Source: Paraburkholderia xenovorans LB400 (lineage in GTDB: Bacteria; Pseudomonadota; Gammaproteobacteria; Burkholderiales; Burkholderiaceae). From it: a stretch of 64,000 nt of DNA. Positions within the stretch are counted from its first letter, which is position 1. Each line of letters opens with the position of its first letter. This document shows, piece after piece, positions 46,042 through 54,897 of the stretch. The stretch is taken from positions 2,046,001 to 2,110,000 of the forward strand of contig NC_007951.1 in the NCBI RefSeq assembly GCF_000013645.1, read 5' to 3'. A model generated the notes under the pieces. That model did no database searches. It was not told the origin of the DNA and saw only the letters and a program-made list of their open reading frames with translations. The translations under genes were made by a program, and so were the position numbers.

Positions 46042-47670
46042 ATGGGGAAGGCGTGGCTGAACAAACTGCAATCGTGGAAGGTTTGCATTTTTGATCAGCG
46101 AAAAGTAGAGACATTCAGGGAATTACATGAGGCCTATGCGGCTCGCCAACCACCCAGGTTGCATCCCGTCGAAATGAACAACGTTCGTCAGTGGCTCGAG
46201 GCAGAGCGGGCTGGCTTGCTGGCACGCCTCCGGGGTAGTGTCACTGCATTGGCTGAATTCGAGGACTACTGCGCCACTGTGATCGCATGCGTGCGCAGAG
46301 CCGATGCGAAATCGACGCCGCGGCCCTCCACCGTTGCAAATGCGCGCAGTCAGCCTGTCTCGAAAGAACTGCGCCATACCAGGGAGGCTGCGGCGCGGGT
46401 TCTGTATCTGCTGGCCGCAACTTCGAGTCATGAAGATGCGATGCGTAACGTCAGGTCGGTGGACTGGTTCACGTCGACCATCCTGCGTCCTCGAACGTAT
46501 CCATCCAGATGGGGCCAGCCACGCGATGTGGCTCGGCTCGGGTTAGGCGTTAAGGTGAAGGCTGAATGTCCGCAATGCGGGGTTTCCGGCTCGGCGGAGT
46601 GCGACAACCTGACCGGCCTCCTGAGCTCGTGTACGGAACAGGCTCTTTTCCAGACTAGCTTGCCCCGTTTCGGTTGTCAGTCGTGTGGACATGGGTATGG
46701 GCGGGGAGAGGGGATCTGCAGTTGCCATTTCTGTGTGGACGCGCGTGATGAGGTTCGCGTGGCTGCACTCGATACCCTCAAGACGGCGAGGAGCATTCGA
46801 GATAGGGTTACGACGGCACTACCAGCACTGTTGGCGATGTGCAGCATGCCGGATTTGCGCCGCATGCGTGATGATTTTGACCGTAATCGCGTGCTCTTGG
46901 CAGCACAGTCCCATGAATCGTTCCCCGCAGGCGCAGACGACAACGTCTATGGCATCGCCTGGAGCCGGGAACGTTGCATGGCAGCGATCAAAAACGCACT
47001 TGGAAGAGGCGCTGTCGACTATGACGAGTATGAGAACGCCCTGCGGCGTGAGGTATCCGACGATGACGAGTTTTACTACAGCGGATTGCTTGATGTATCG
47101 CTGGAGTTAGGTTGCCACTATGTTGGCGTGCAACCGCGTGAAGAATACGAAAGCATTGTGGGTGACGTGGCGTCCGTTGCGAAAGCACACCTGAGGTCGG
47201 ACGGCGGCTGGCGCTACGTTCCGGTGGGCGAAGTTGACGACATGATCGACGAACTGGAGCGCGATCCGTCGAAGTTGTGTGTTACCGAGAGTGCGGTTTC
47301 GTTTCATAACGGCAATCGGCACGATTTCCTGCTTGTCAGCGGTATGCAACGGGCTTTGACCGACGCACTCGAATACGATGATTTTGTGAAACAGGAGCGT
47401 TGGCTTAATCCCTATTTCTTTGCGGGTGCTCATGACGATGAGCTGCATGTCACGTTCGGGGTAACGGCGCATCTGGATGTCGCCGCTCTTTCAGGTGATG
47501 CAGCGAAAGTGCTTTATCTTGTTGCGCGAGAAGCAGTTGATCCCGGTGGGCGGCAGGTGCTACTCCGAACAAAGCGGCTGGAGGGGCAATCGGGGATTTC
47601 TGGCCAGACATTCACAAAGGCACTAGCAGAGCTTTTCGAAGGAGGCTGGCTTCATGACGTGGCTGGCTGA
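46042..47670 (+). CDS. unknown protein with zinc-ribbon cysteines
   Basis: A 542-residue protein of no recognised family. Around residues 174-235 are three cysteine pairs (CPQC; CQSC; CSCHFC), suggesting one or two zinc ribbons. The rest is mixed alpha/beta, and the last 100 residues end with a possible winged-helix part (SGISGQTFTKALAELFEGGWL). The ATG at 46042 has GGGAG upstream; a longer TTG start at 45964 is less likely. It is convergent with the SIR2-Argonaute gene and sits where the plasmid-like segment meets the defence island. Confidence 0.7.
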   Translation: MGKAWLNKLQSWKVCIFDQRKVETFRELHEAYAARQPPRLHPVEMNNVRQWLEAERAGLLARLRGSVTALAEFEDYCATVIACVRRADAKSTPRPSTVANARSQPVSKELRHTREAAARVLYLLAATSSHEDAMRNVRSVDWFTSTILRPRTYPSRWGQPRDVARLGLGVKVKAECPQCGVSGSAECDNLTGLLSSCTEQALFQTSLPRFGCQSCGHGYGRGEGICSCHFCVDARDEVRVAALDTLKTARSIRDRVTTALPALLAMCSMPDLRRMRDDFDRNRVLLAAQSHESFPAGADDNVYGIAWSRERCMAAIKNALGRGAVDYDEYENALRREVSDDDEFYYSGLLDVSLELGCHYVGVQPREEYESIVGDVASVAKAHLRSDGGWRYVPVGEVDDMIDELERDPSKLCVTESAVSFHNGNRHDFLLVSGMQRALTDALEYDDFVKQERWLNPYFFAGAHDDELHVTFGVTAHLDVAALSGDAAKVLYLVAREAVDPGGRQVLLRTKRLEGQSGISGQTFTKALAELFEGGWLHDVAG

Positions 47671-47872
47671 CCTGTGGTGCCGAAAATTGCCCGATCGGCG
47701 CGATTGTAGCCAGGTGCGTTTTGCATTGCCGTCGAGCTGAACTCGCAGCCTAACCCGAAGGCTGTATGTTGGTGCCCACGCAGAACGGACCCACCTGAGC
47801 CAGTACTGCGGGCGCAGTTGGGTCAACCCAGCCTGAACATCAACACTCGGAGAATTGATGGAAGCACTTCCC

Positions 47873-50800
47873 CTACATAAACAGACGGTAATCGTACGAG
47901 TGTTCCGAGAAGCGATCGAGAAGTGCGCCGATCTTCGCAACGCGGCGTGACGTCTCGATCGTCGCTGGAAGTTGCCCGTAAAGGTCGAAGCTGTTGAAAT
48001 TCATCTTCGACAAGCCGAGAACTTCGTCGGCGATCGTCATCAAATCGGTCGTGCCCGCATGACGCCGAATTACCAAGGGGGCTGGAATTCGACGCTTGCC
48101 CTGGAAATAGTGCCTTCTGGGATTTAGTGCAGTAGATGCGCCGTGGACCCACAGAAGAGCCGTGTGATCGTCGATGACCACTGTCGTTCCCCGCCGGATG
48201 GGATAGTTGTCGGTCTCGAACTTTCCGTCGGAGGTCGGATGGGACGCCACATACCGTAGCGTGTCGTCAACGAAGATCTGCAATAGCTCTACGCACGCAA
48301 CTCCCTCGAGTCCAGCCTGGAGCCCACTGCGTTCTTCGCGAAGGAATGGGGTCTGCTTGTGGATCACCACTCGCTCAGGAAGTCGAAGTTGGGCGGCGAA
48401 AAACAGTTCACGGATGCCCTCACCGAGCCGTCTTGCATCGTCGAAGCTCATGAAGGGATTCTTGTTGCGCATAATTGGATCTTCGATCTTGCTCAGGCGG
48501 AACTGCAGACCGATGCCGTTCGGGCTATAGAGGTGGCTACAGCCCAGCACGACGTGTGCGCCCGCATTCTGTGTCGTCTTGCGTTTGACGCTGAAGCCGA
48601 GACCCACGTAGGCGGATTTCTCGCTGAGGCCTTCCAAAGTCCACGGCGTGCGCATGCTTTTCACGTACAGGGCAAGCGAGAGCCACCAGCGCACGCGGCA
48701 TTGCTGCTGCGTGTTACGGAGGGTGTCCTCTTCGACAAACTGTGTGGCGCAACCTTTCGGAATCGCCGCCGCCTTGACGAAATCGTGTAGATCGAACTCT
48801 TCATCGTCGATCATGTAGTTGCGCAACGGAGCCCAGCGATCGGGGACGTAAATGATGGTTACGTCGGGACGCTGCGACGCGCTCAAGGAGGCAATCGACC
48901 TCGTGATTGCTCCGGCCAAAGCGCGTGCTGACGAGGGTGTCATGCTGTCCGGCTCGTCAAGCTGGACGAAAGATTGTTCACCAACCGCAGGGATCTCGAG
49001 CGGGCACTGGTAGGCGGACGCGAAACCTGGAAACGGCGGGAGATAATCCGCGTCCTTCCCTGGCTGTGCGGCGACGTGAAGCTGGGACAGGTACTGGTGA
49101 ACTCGTGTGGCGTCCTGGGCAGGCGCAATGATTCCGACGCGGATGGAGGAAGCTATGCCTGTCGTGGTGAGGCTGGAATCGAACGGCCTGTTGTTGATCA
49201 GGCCTCGGACAGGATGGGTGTCGAATGCCAGTCCGGCTGCCGATTTGCGCGCGAATTTCAGTCGTGGTTCTGCGAGTTGAAGTCCGGCTTGCCTCGCGGC
49301 TAACTCCTGAGCGGAACTGAGTGAAACGGTACGCTCGCGCTCGTCAGTGATTCGCGCAAACAGCGGTCGTCCAGAGAAAGTCAGATCGATACCGTCTTCA
49401 TGGTCAGGGAAGCGGACATGAAAATCGCGCTGAGGCACGAGGCGACGTCGCCACGCTTCGGTTGCGTCGTTGAATTCCTTGTTGTGCTGATAGCCCAGCA
49501 CGCGCTGCTTGACGAGCCGCTCAGTATCCTTGGGTGCGATCGCTCCGCTCTTGTCGGTAACGTACAGGGTGGGCTTCAGGACGAGCGCCATCTCGGTTCC
49601 GAGCGGGCGTATCTGGACCAGTACGGCCTGGTGAACTTTCCAGTCGACCCTGTCCAGGCGCAAATTCTCGACCTTCTCGGATGTCCAGATCAACGACTCT
49701 CCGTCTGACGGGCAATTTGCCTTGGCCGATAAGGCGAGGACGGTCGCACGGCGGACAAGCTGGTTGATGACGCCGTCTTCGTATCGCAGATCGTCATCGT
49801 TCAGGGGAACCCGTTTGATTTCCCCTTTCAGATTCTCGCCGAAGGCGAGGCGAAGACTTTCGGCTATAGCGATCGCATAAATCTTCGATCGGAACGGCGC
49901 GGCGACAAAATTGTGTTTGTCGCCAAGCTCCCTCAACGTGGCCCACACGGTTCCGGAGGCCGGCCATTGATGCAAATCAAACTCAAGAAGCTCCTGCGGC
50001 GGTGTCAGCGGAATTGCGTTGCTTTTGATGAGGCCGGTCGGGGGAAGAGGGGGGAGCCCGAAAGCAGTGAGCTGGTTAACGGGCGTTGTCGCATGCTCGT
50101 CGAGGATTTTATTGACGCGGTCTCTGGCCGGCCCCTTTGACAGGTAGAGCGCCAACCGCCGCATGAGATCGTCGAAGGAAACGCCCGGAACGATGAAGCG
50201 GGATGGCTCGTCGTCGTTCGTCGAGAGGAAGGCGCTGACCGTGTCCAAAGGCGGGTCCTCGCCGTATTGCGTCCAGAACAGCGGCAAATCTGTTCGCGCG
50301 GGACCTGATGCCGCATATTGGCGGAATGCCTGCATCACACTCTCGTCGCGACCGCTGTATCCAGCAACAACGACGGTATGCGTTCTTAAGGCCTCAATGA
50401 GCGAGTCACGAAGCTGGACTTCGACCTGGGCGAGTTCTCCTGGCGAATTTTTGAGGCGATCATATCGGTAATCGCCGTGCATCGAGACGCAAGCCAGTTC
50501 GTCTTTACCCGGCGCGCGGTAAAGTCGTTGCTGGGAATCTATTCCAATTTCGATGGATGTCAGATTCGTGGCAACTGCAGCACGCGCGATGAGTCCGTCG
50601 AAATTTGTCGTCCACACGGTCTGAATCAAACCGGAAGCGGCGAGTTCGGCTAGCAGCCTATAACCGGTGTGAGGCGTAGACTGTTTGACCCATCTTTCAA
50701 AATAGCGACGACGATCGTCACTGCGCGAGAAACAGGCTTCAATGTAGGCACCGTATTCGTCAGGATGCCCGGCGACCGGATAGCACCGTTGCCTGTCCAA

Positions 50801-51064
50801 CCATGTTTGAATTCTGTCGCGAACGGAGGGGAGGGAAAGTTCGCTAAACTGCTCCTCGATACCTGGATTATTCGAAAGAAAAATATCCCGCTTCCATTCC
50901 CAGATGCATTGGTTAGCGGAAGGCATCCCGGAAGTCATCGATGCGCCCGCGCCAAGGAAAAGCATCAAGGGACGGTCTTGGGACACGGCCAGCGACCGAA
51001 CGAGGGCGTCCACGCCCAACCGCCTTACAGAACTCCCCGTTTGCAACGCAGCGTGAATATGCAT
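47873..51064 (-). CDS. SIR2-APAZ-PIWI single-chain short-type Argonaute system (SPARSA-like)
   Basis: A 1063-residue fusion. The N-terminal SIR2 domain (about 1-290) has GAGAS (38-42), TTNFD (152-156) and SMHGD with catalytic His196. The middle (about 400-700) fits the APAZ region. The C-terminal PIWI domain has VTIIYVPDRWAPL, YVGLGFSV and RVVIHKQTPF; the first catalytic Asp position in YVGLGF is not acidic, so slicing is lost. Known homologues, including a one-chain Paraburkholderia protein, use guide RNA to sense invading plasmid DNA and then deplete NAD+, killing the cell. Usually two proteins; the fused form is rarer. No other gene is needed in the same operon. Confidence 0.9.
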   Translation of the reverse strand: MHIHAALQTGSSVRRLGVDALVRSLAVSQDRPLMLFLGAGASMTSGMPSANQCIWEWKRDIFLSNNPGIEEQFSELSLPSVRDRIQTWLDRQRCYPVAGHPDEYGAYIEACFSRSDDRRRYFERWVKQSTPHTGYRLLAELAASGLIQTVWTTNFDGLIARAAVATNLTSIEIGIDSQQRLYRAPGKDELACVSMHGDYRYDRLKNSPGELAQVEVQLRDSLIEALRTHTVVVAGYSGRDESVMQAFRQYAASGPARTDLPLFWTQYGEDPPLDTVSAFLSTNDDEPSRFIVPGVSFDDLMRRLALYLSKGPARDRVNKILDEHATTPVNQLTAFGLPPLPPTGLIKSNAIPLTPPQELLEFDLHQWPASGTVWATLRELGDKHNFVAAPFRSKIYAIAIAESLRLAFGENLKGEIKRVPLNDDDLRYEDGVINQLVRRATVLALSAKANCPSDGESLIWTSEKVENLRLDRVDWKVHQAVLVQIRPLGTEMALVLKPTLYVTDKSGAIAPKDTERLVKQRVLGYQHNKEFNDATEAWRRRLVPQRDFHVRFPDHEDGIDLTFSGRPLFARITDERERTVSLSSAQELAARQAGLQLAEPRLKFARKSAAGLAFDTHPVRGLINNRPFDSSLTTTGIASSIRVGIIAPAQDATRVHQYLSQLHVAAQPGKDADYLPPFPGFASAYQCPLEIPAVGEQSFVQLDEPDSMTPSSARALAGAITRSIASLSASQRPDVTIIYVPDRWAPLRNYMIDDEEFDLHDFVKAAAIPKGCATQFVEEDTLRNTQQQCRVRWWLSLALYVKSMRTPWTLEGLSEKSAYVGLGFSVKRKTTQNAGAHVVLGCSHLYSPNGIGLQFRLSKIEDPIMRNKNPFMSFDDARRLGEGIRELFFAAQLRLPERVVIHKQTPFLREERSGLQAGLEGVACVELLQIFVDDTLRYVASHPTSDGKFETDNYPIRRGTTVVIDDHTALLWVHGASTALNPRRHYFQGKRRIPAPLVIRRHAGTTDLMTIADEVLGLSKMNFNSFDLYGQLPATIETSRRVAKIGALLDRFSEHSYDYRLFM

Positions 51065-51491
51065 ATTGGATTTTCATTCGTGACGTAAAATCAAAACGCG
51101 GTGCGGAGTGTGAATTGTCAAATCTTCTGTGGTCACACTGATGCCTGCAACTATCGGTCTCTACGCTGATGGTGCCGCGCAGTAAGTATATGGTCTTCCG
51201 GTACGGGTGAGCGCAAACAGGCCATGTACTACAGTCGCGATGTCGCCAATTTTTACTCTCGCAAATCCAAGCAGGTAATCCGTTAACGGGCTGTAGATGG
51301 CCTCGCTGAGGGCCTCGTCGTCGCCTCAGGAGTAGCTCCTGCGATCTGATGCTCGACTAACAGCATCATGGGCTAATCGTCGCTCCCTGTTGCGTGGCCG
51401 TCCTCGCCTCTGGTAGCTGTCGTCAGTTATGAACCCGCATGCGCCTTCCGGGATCGGGCGAAGGGGCCATTGCCAAATCTAAAATCTAGTA
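51065..51491. other. divergent promoter region of two defence modules
   Basis: About 430 bases between the divergent SIR2-Argonaute gene and the operon at 51539. No gene is seen. The operon's operator follows directly at 51492. Confidence 0.5.
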
Positions 51492-51506
51492 GTAAGATTA
51501 TCTTAC
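51492..51506. promoter_or_regulatory. perfect 15-bp palindrome, likely operator of the XRE regulator
   Basis: GTAAGA-TTA-TCTTAC, 6-bp arms, 32 bases before the first gene. XRE-type repressors bind such palindromes, and this operon encodes one (51831) together with an ImmA/IrrE protease. No second copy was noticed nearby. Confidence 0.65.
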
Positions 51507-51538
51507 CACCCGATTCGGGGCACTGACAAGGCTGACGT

Positions 51539-51829
51539 ATGACGCAACTTGAGCTTGAAGAACTGTTGATCGTTGCGGTGACCAACGTTCAGAAATCGAG
51601 CGGTCGCGAAGAAACGAATGTAACCGCTGAGACAGTGCCGCTCGATGAACTTCCGGGCTTCGACAGCCTTAACGGCGTGGAAATTACGGTCGACGTCATG
51701 GAACAGCTCGAGTTGCCGTTGGAAGCGAATAATATTTTTGTTGCCGACGACAAGCCTCTTTCTATCCGGGACGTCGCGAAGATGCTTTCTGCCATGCACC
51801 CGAAGCTGAGCGGACCGATTGGAGTCTGA
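51539..51829 (+). CDS. acyl-carrier-protein-like protein
   Basis: A 96-residue acidic protein. LPGFDSLNGVEITVDVMEQL matches the helix II region of acyl carrier proteins, with the phosphopantetheine-attachment DSL motif (Ser43), followed by LELPLEANNIF and the terminal helix SIRDVAKML. So it could carry a thioester substrate on a phosphopantetheine arm. No acyl-transferase or phosphopantetheinyl transferase is next to it; host enzymes may serve. First gene of a six-gene operon; the stop is 1 base before the next start. Confidence 0.7.
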   Translation: MTQLELEELLIVAVTNVQKSSGREETNVTAETVPLDELPGFDSLNGVEITVDVMEQLELPLEANNIFVADDKPLSIRDVAKMLSAMHPKLSGPIGV

Positions 51830-51830
51830 G

Positions 51831-52151
51831 ATGTCCATTGCGGAAAGGTTGAAGGAAGCGCGGGAGATTGCTGGGCTTTCGCAGGGCCAGGTCGCGAAGC
51901 GACTTGGCATGCACCGCCCAACTATCAGCGAGATTGAAGCGGGGCGGCGCAAGGTCGCGGCGGATGAGCTTGATCTATTCGCGGAGCTCTACGACGTTTC
52001 GGTCGAGTGGATCGTCAATGGTTCTGTGAAGGATGAAGCGGCCGACGCCCGCATGCTGATGGCAGCCCGGGAGCTCAGCAAGATGTCCGACCAGGACCTC
52101 GATCGCCTGATGAATATGTTGCGGATGCTGCGAAAGGGCGAGGACAAGTGA
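51831..52151 (+). CDS. XRE-family transcriptional regulator
   Basis: A 106-residue protein. The N-terminal Cro/CI helix-turn-helix is clear (RLKEAREIAGLSQGQVAKRL, MHRPTISEIEAGRRKVAADE); the C-terminal part (DQDLDRLMNMLRML) is a helical tail. It probably represses the operon through the palindrome at 51492-51506, with release by the ImmA/IrrE protease encoded next. Stop overlaps the next start (TGATG). Confidence 0.9.
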   Translation: MSIAERLKEAREIAGLSQGQVAKRLGMHRPTISEIEAGRRKVAADELDLFAELYDVSVEWIVNGSVKDEAADARMLMAARELSKMSDQDLDRLMNMLRMLRKGEDK

Positions 52152-53005
52152 TGTCGGACAAAAAGTCGCTATTCACTGCAGCGGTTGCGAAAGCGCTGCA
52201 GACGCGCAAGCGGTTGGGCATCTCACTGGAAGACGCTGTCTCGCCTCTTGATGCAGCAGAAAAGCTCGGCGTCGAAGTTAGGCTTGCCGATCTTCCTTCC
52301 ATGGAAGGAATGTACGTTTCCGGCGGCAGACCGACAATTGTCTTGTCAAGTATGCGTCCATTCGGGCGACGAAACTTCACTTGTGCACACGAACTCGGTC
52401 ACCATGCGTTTGGCCACGGCGAACAGTTTGACGAGCTAACTAGTGATCGCTCATACCGGCGCGCGACCGATACTAAAGAATTCCAGGCCGACACTTTTGC
52501 TGCGTTCTTTCTGATGCCCAAAAGCGCGCTTGAAAACGGGATGTTGCGTCGTCAGCTTCGCTATGACACGCTCGATCCGATTACCGTATATGGGCTGGCC
52601 AACTGGCTTGGCGTCGGGTACGCGACGCTTGTGAATCATATGGTGAACGGTATAGGGGCTATTTCTCGTACGGCCGGCGATCGCTTTCTTCGCAGTGCAC
52701 CGCGGGATATACGGCAGCAACTCGTTGGCACACCGTCTGCCGCTCGCCAAATCATCTTGGCTGACCAGCACTGGCGAGGCCGCTCCGTCGATTGCGAGGT
52801 TGGTGATCTGATTCGCTTCCCTCAAAACTGTCGCTATGAAGGTGCGCTTGCTGCTAGCGGGATCGCAGGTTTTGCGCAAACGCATTCGCCAGGTATTTCG
52901 CGCGTTGTGCACGACGACACTGGTTGGAGCGCTTTCGTGCGAACGGCCCCAAAGAACTTCAAGGGGCGAGCGTGTTTTCGTTTCGAAGAGGAAGCAGACG
53001 AATGA
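52151..53005 (+). CDS. ImmA/IrrE-family metalloprotease
   Basis: A 284-residue zinc protease. The gluzincin motif is CAHELGHHAFGH (HExxH) followed by EFQADTFAAFFLMPK with the third ligand Glu. The C-terminal part (about 170-284) is an extra domain with a small beta-rich region (GRSVDCEVGDLIRFP). ImmA cleaves the XRE repressor ImmR on DNA damage; the same pairing is likely here. Start overlaps the previous stop by one base. Confidence 0.9.
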   Translation: MSDKKSLFTAAVAKALQTRKRLGISLEDAVSPLDAAEKLGVEVRLADLPSMEGMYVSGGRPTIVLSSMRPFGRRNFTCAHELGHHAFGHGEQFDELTSDRSYRRATDTKEFQADTFAAFFLMPKSALENGMLRRQLRYDTLDPITVYGLANWLGVGYATLVNHMVNGIGAISRTAGDRFLRSAPRDIRQQLVGTPSAARQIILADQHWRGRSVDCEVGDLIRFPQNCRYEGALAASGIAGFAQTHSPGISRVVHDDTGWSAFVRTAPKNFKGRACFRFEEEADE

Positions 53006-53796
53006 TCAAGCCGCTTTTCAAATCGGCGTCCAGCATTTCTGAAGCGTGGGCGGACGTTTTCCTTTCTACCATGGAAAAGGGTGGAGCAACCCGTCATCCG
53101 GTTGTAGTAACGATTGACGGACTCGAACACAACCGAGAAATCGAGGTACCGTCTATCAGGACGCGTCTCGACACAGAACTGGTAGCTTTCTCGGAAAACA
53201 AATGCAACACCGTCGCGAATACCATCTTCCCGATGTCCATGTGGAACCCGCATCTCGACGATGACGCTGACGCGCTTTTTCGACGCTATGAGCGCGCGTG
53301 GCCGGGCATCAAGAAGTGCCCCGCGAACAAGTACGGCGTGTATTTTCGACGCCTCACCGCCTATCAGCCTAACGGTGTACAGAAGTCGGTGAATCAGCTC
53401 GAATCTATCATCGACTCGTATCAACGTGGCAATCACCGCAAGAGCGCGTTACAAGTCTCCGTCTTCGATCCGACGCGAGACCACACAAATCAGCGGCAGA
53501 AGGGGTTTCCCTGCCTGCAGCAGGTCTCTTTTACTCCGCTTGAAAACGGACTGCTGTCAGTCACGGGATTCTACGCAACGCAGTACCAATTCGAGAAAGC
53601 GTACGGCAACTACCTTGGACTCTACTGGCTCGGCAAATTCGTTGCAGCGCAGCTGAATATGACGTTGTCGCAAGTTGTCTGTTCGGCCGCAGTGTTGTCA
53701 CGCGGAAACCCTAAGGCGCATCAATTGCAGCCGCTGGCAACTGATATTCAGAACATGCTTGATGAGCTGCGCGCGCAGCCAAAAAACCAGACATGA
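53002..53796 (+). CDS. thymidylate-synthase-like protein
   Basis: A 264-residue protein. GFPCLQQVSFTPLENGLLSV fits the catalytic loop of thymidylate synthases (PPC-HLL) with Cys171, and FYATQYQFEKAYGNYLGLYW with GKFVAAQLNM matches the downstream dUMP-site helix (Asn in GNY). The family normally methylates or hydroxymethylates the C5 of dUMP/dCMP. It is divergent from housekeeping ThyA; phage and bacterial relatives make 5-hydroxymethyl-dUMP or -dCMP. The ATG overlaps the previous stop by 4 bases (ATGA), so it is translationally coupled. Reaction here is inferred. Confidence 0.75.
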   Translation: MIKPLFKSASSISEAWADVFLSTMEKGGATRHPVVVTIDGLEHNREIEVPSIRTRLDTELVAFSENKCNTVANTIFPMSMWNPHLDDDADALFRRYERAWPGIKKCPANKYGVYFRRLTAYQPNGVQKSVNQLESIIDSYQRGNHRKSALQVSVFDPTRDHTNQRQKGFPCLQQVSFTPLENGLLSVTGFYATQYQFEKAYGNYLGLYWLGKFVAAQLNMTLSQVVCSAAVLSRGNPKAHQLQPLATDIQNMLDELRAQPKNQT

Positions 53797-54884
53797 GTAG
53801 GAAGCAATACGTGCAAAATGCAAAGTCCAGTGACGCGGCAAAGTCGCGGAACAGCACCCGCCGACCAACAGTTTTTTCGACCTTGGCGCCGGCAGTGCCA
53901 ACAGAAGTATTCGACTCATATTGGCGGTTTGCAGTGTTGCGTCAGGATGTATTTTTCGCGCGGCTCGAGGGCCGTTCGAAGCCTTGGACGAAAGATCCGA
54001 TTCTCAACGAGTACAAGTTCACCAACGCATATCGGGCGTCCGACCGCGTGAGTCAGTTCCTGATTCGCCATGTTATCTATAACGGACCTCAGGAGCCCGA
54101 TGAGCTATTTTTTCGAATACTGCTCTTCAAGCTCTTTAACAAGATCGAAACCTGGAAGCTGCTCGAATCGACTCTTGGCGAAATTTCATGGAATACATAT
54201 CGGTTTTCGGACTACGATCGTGTTCTCGCAGAAGCCATGTCAGCAAAAGCGACGATCTATTCCGCCGCATACATCATGGCATCGGGTCATCAGATATTCA
54301 ATGTCGGCCGCAAACACCAGGGTCATCTGAAGCTGCTAGAGCTTATGCTTAACGACGCTGTTCCGCAGCGGATAGCTGAGTGCGCAAGCATGCGCGACGC
54401 GTTCGAACTATTGCGATCCTATCCGCTGATTGGAGATTTTCTTGCTTACCAGCTTGTGACAGACCTCAACTACAGCGAGCTTACGCCCTTTTCTGAAATG
54501 GACTTTACGATGCCGGGGCCGGGTGCACGGGATGGGATTCGAAAGTGTTTTAGTTCCCTTGGTGGTCTTTCCGAAATAGACATCATTCGACTTATGGCAG
54601 ACAGGCAGGAGCATGAGTTCGATAGGTTGGGGTTAAAGTTTCGGGATCTTTGGGGGCGGCGACTCCAGTTGATTGATATCCAAAATCTTTTCTGCGAAGT
54701 AGACAAGTACGCAAGGGTCAAGCACCCGTCAGTGGCAGGGGTTTCTGGCAGAACACGGATCAAGCAGAAATTCAGGCAGACAGAGGATCCAGTCCAGTAC
54801 TTCTATCCACCGAAATGGAAGCTCCAGTTGCCGACGATGCCGCTTCCGCGTGTGCGAAGCAAACAACAGGGTGCATTATTCTGA
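53793..54884 (+). CDS. helical protein resembling thymine-hypermodification enzymes (aGPT-PPlase/HMUDK helical family)
   Basis: A 363-residue protein. YWRFAVLRQDVFFARLEGRS, PWTKDPILNEYKFTNAYRAS and DRVSQFL are the signature of the helical domain seen in alpha-glutamyl/putrescinyl-thymine pyrophosphorylases and 5-hmdU DNA kinases of phage hypermodification pathways. LRSYPLIGDFLAYQLVTDL followed by EMDFTMPGPGARDG suggests a helix-hairpin-helix DNA-glycosylase-like core. No Walker A is present, so it is not the kinase form. The ATG overlaps the previous stop (ATGA). Probably acts on a modified thymine in DNA or nucleotide; family assignment is from motif memory. Confidence 0.7.
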   Translation: MSRKQYVQNAKSSDAAKSRNSTRRPTVFSTLAPAVPTEVFDSYWRFAVLRQDVFFARLEGRSKPWTKDPILNEYKFTNAYRASDRVSQFLIRHVIYNGPQEPDELFFRILLFKLFNKIETWKLLESTLGEISWNTYRFSDYDRVLAEAMSAKATIYSAAYIMASGHQIFNVGRKHQGHLKLLELMLNDAVPQRIAECASMRDAFELLRSYPLIGDFLAYQLVTDLNYSELTPFSEMDFTMPGPGARDGIRKCFSSLGGLSEIDIIRLMADRQEHEFDRLGLKFRDLWGRRLQLIDIQNLFCEVDKYARVKHPSVAGVSGRTRIKQKFRQTEDPVQYFYPPKWKLQLPTMPLPRVRSKQQGALF

Positions 54885-54897
54885 GGGGAGGCGCGCA

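Noticed and set aside
53793..54884. 5-hmdU DNA kinase call for the helical protein
   Set aside because: No Walker A motif is visible, so the kinase form is not supported; only the helical domain similarity remains.
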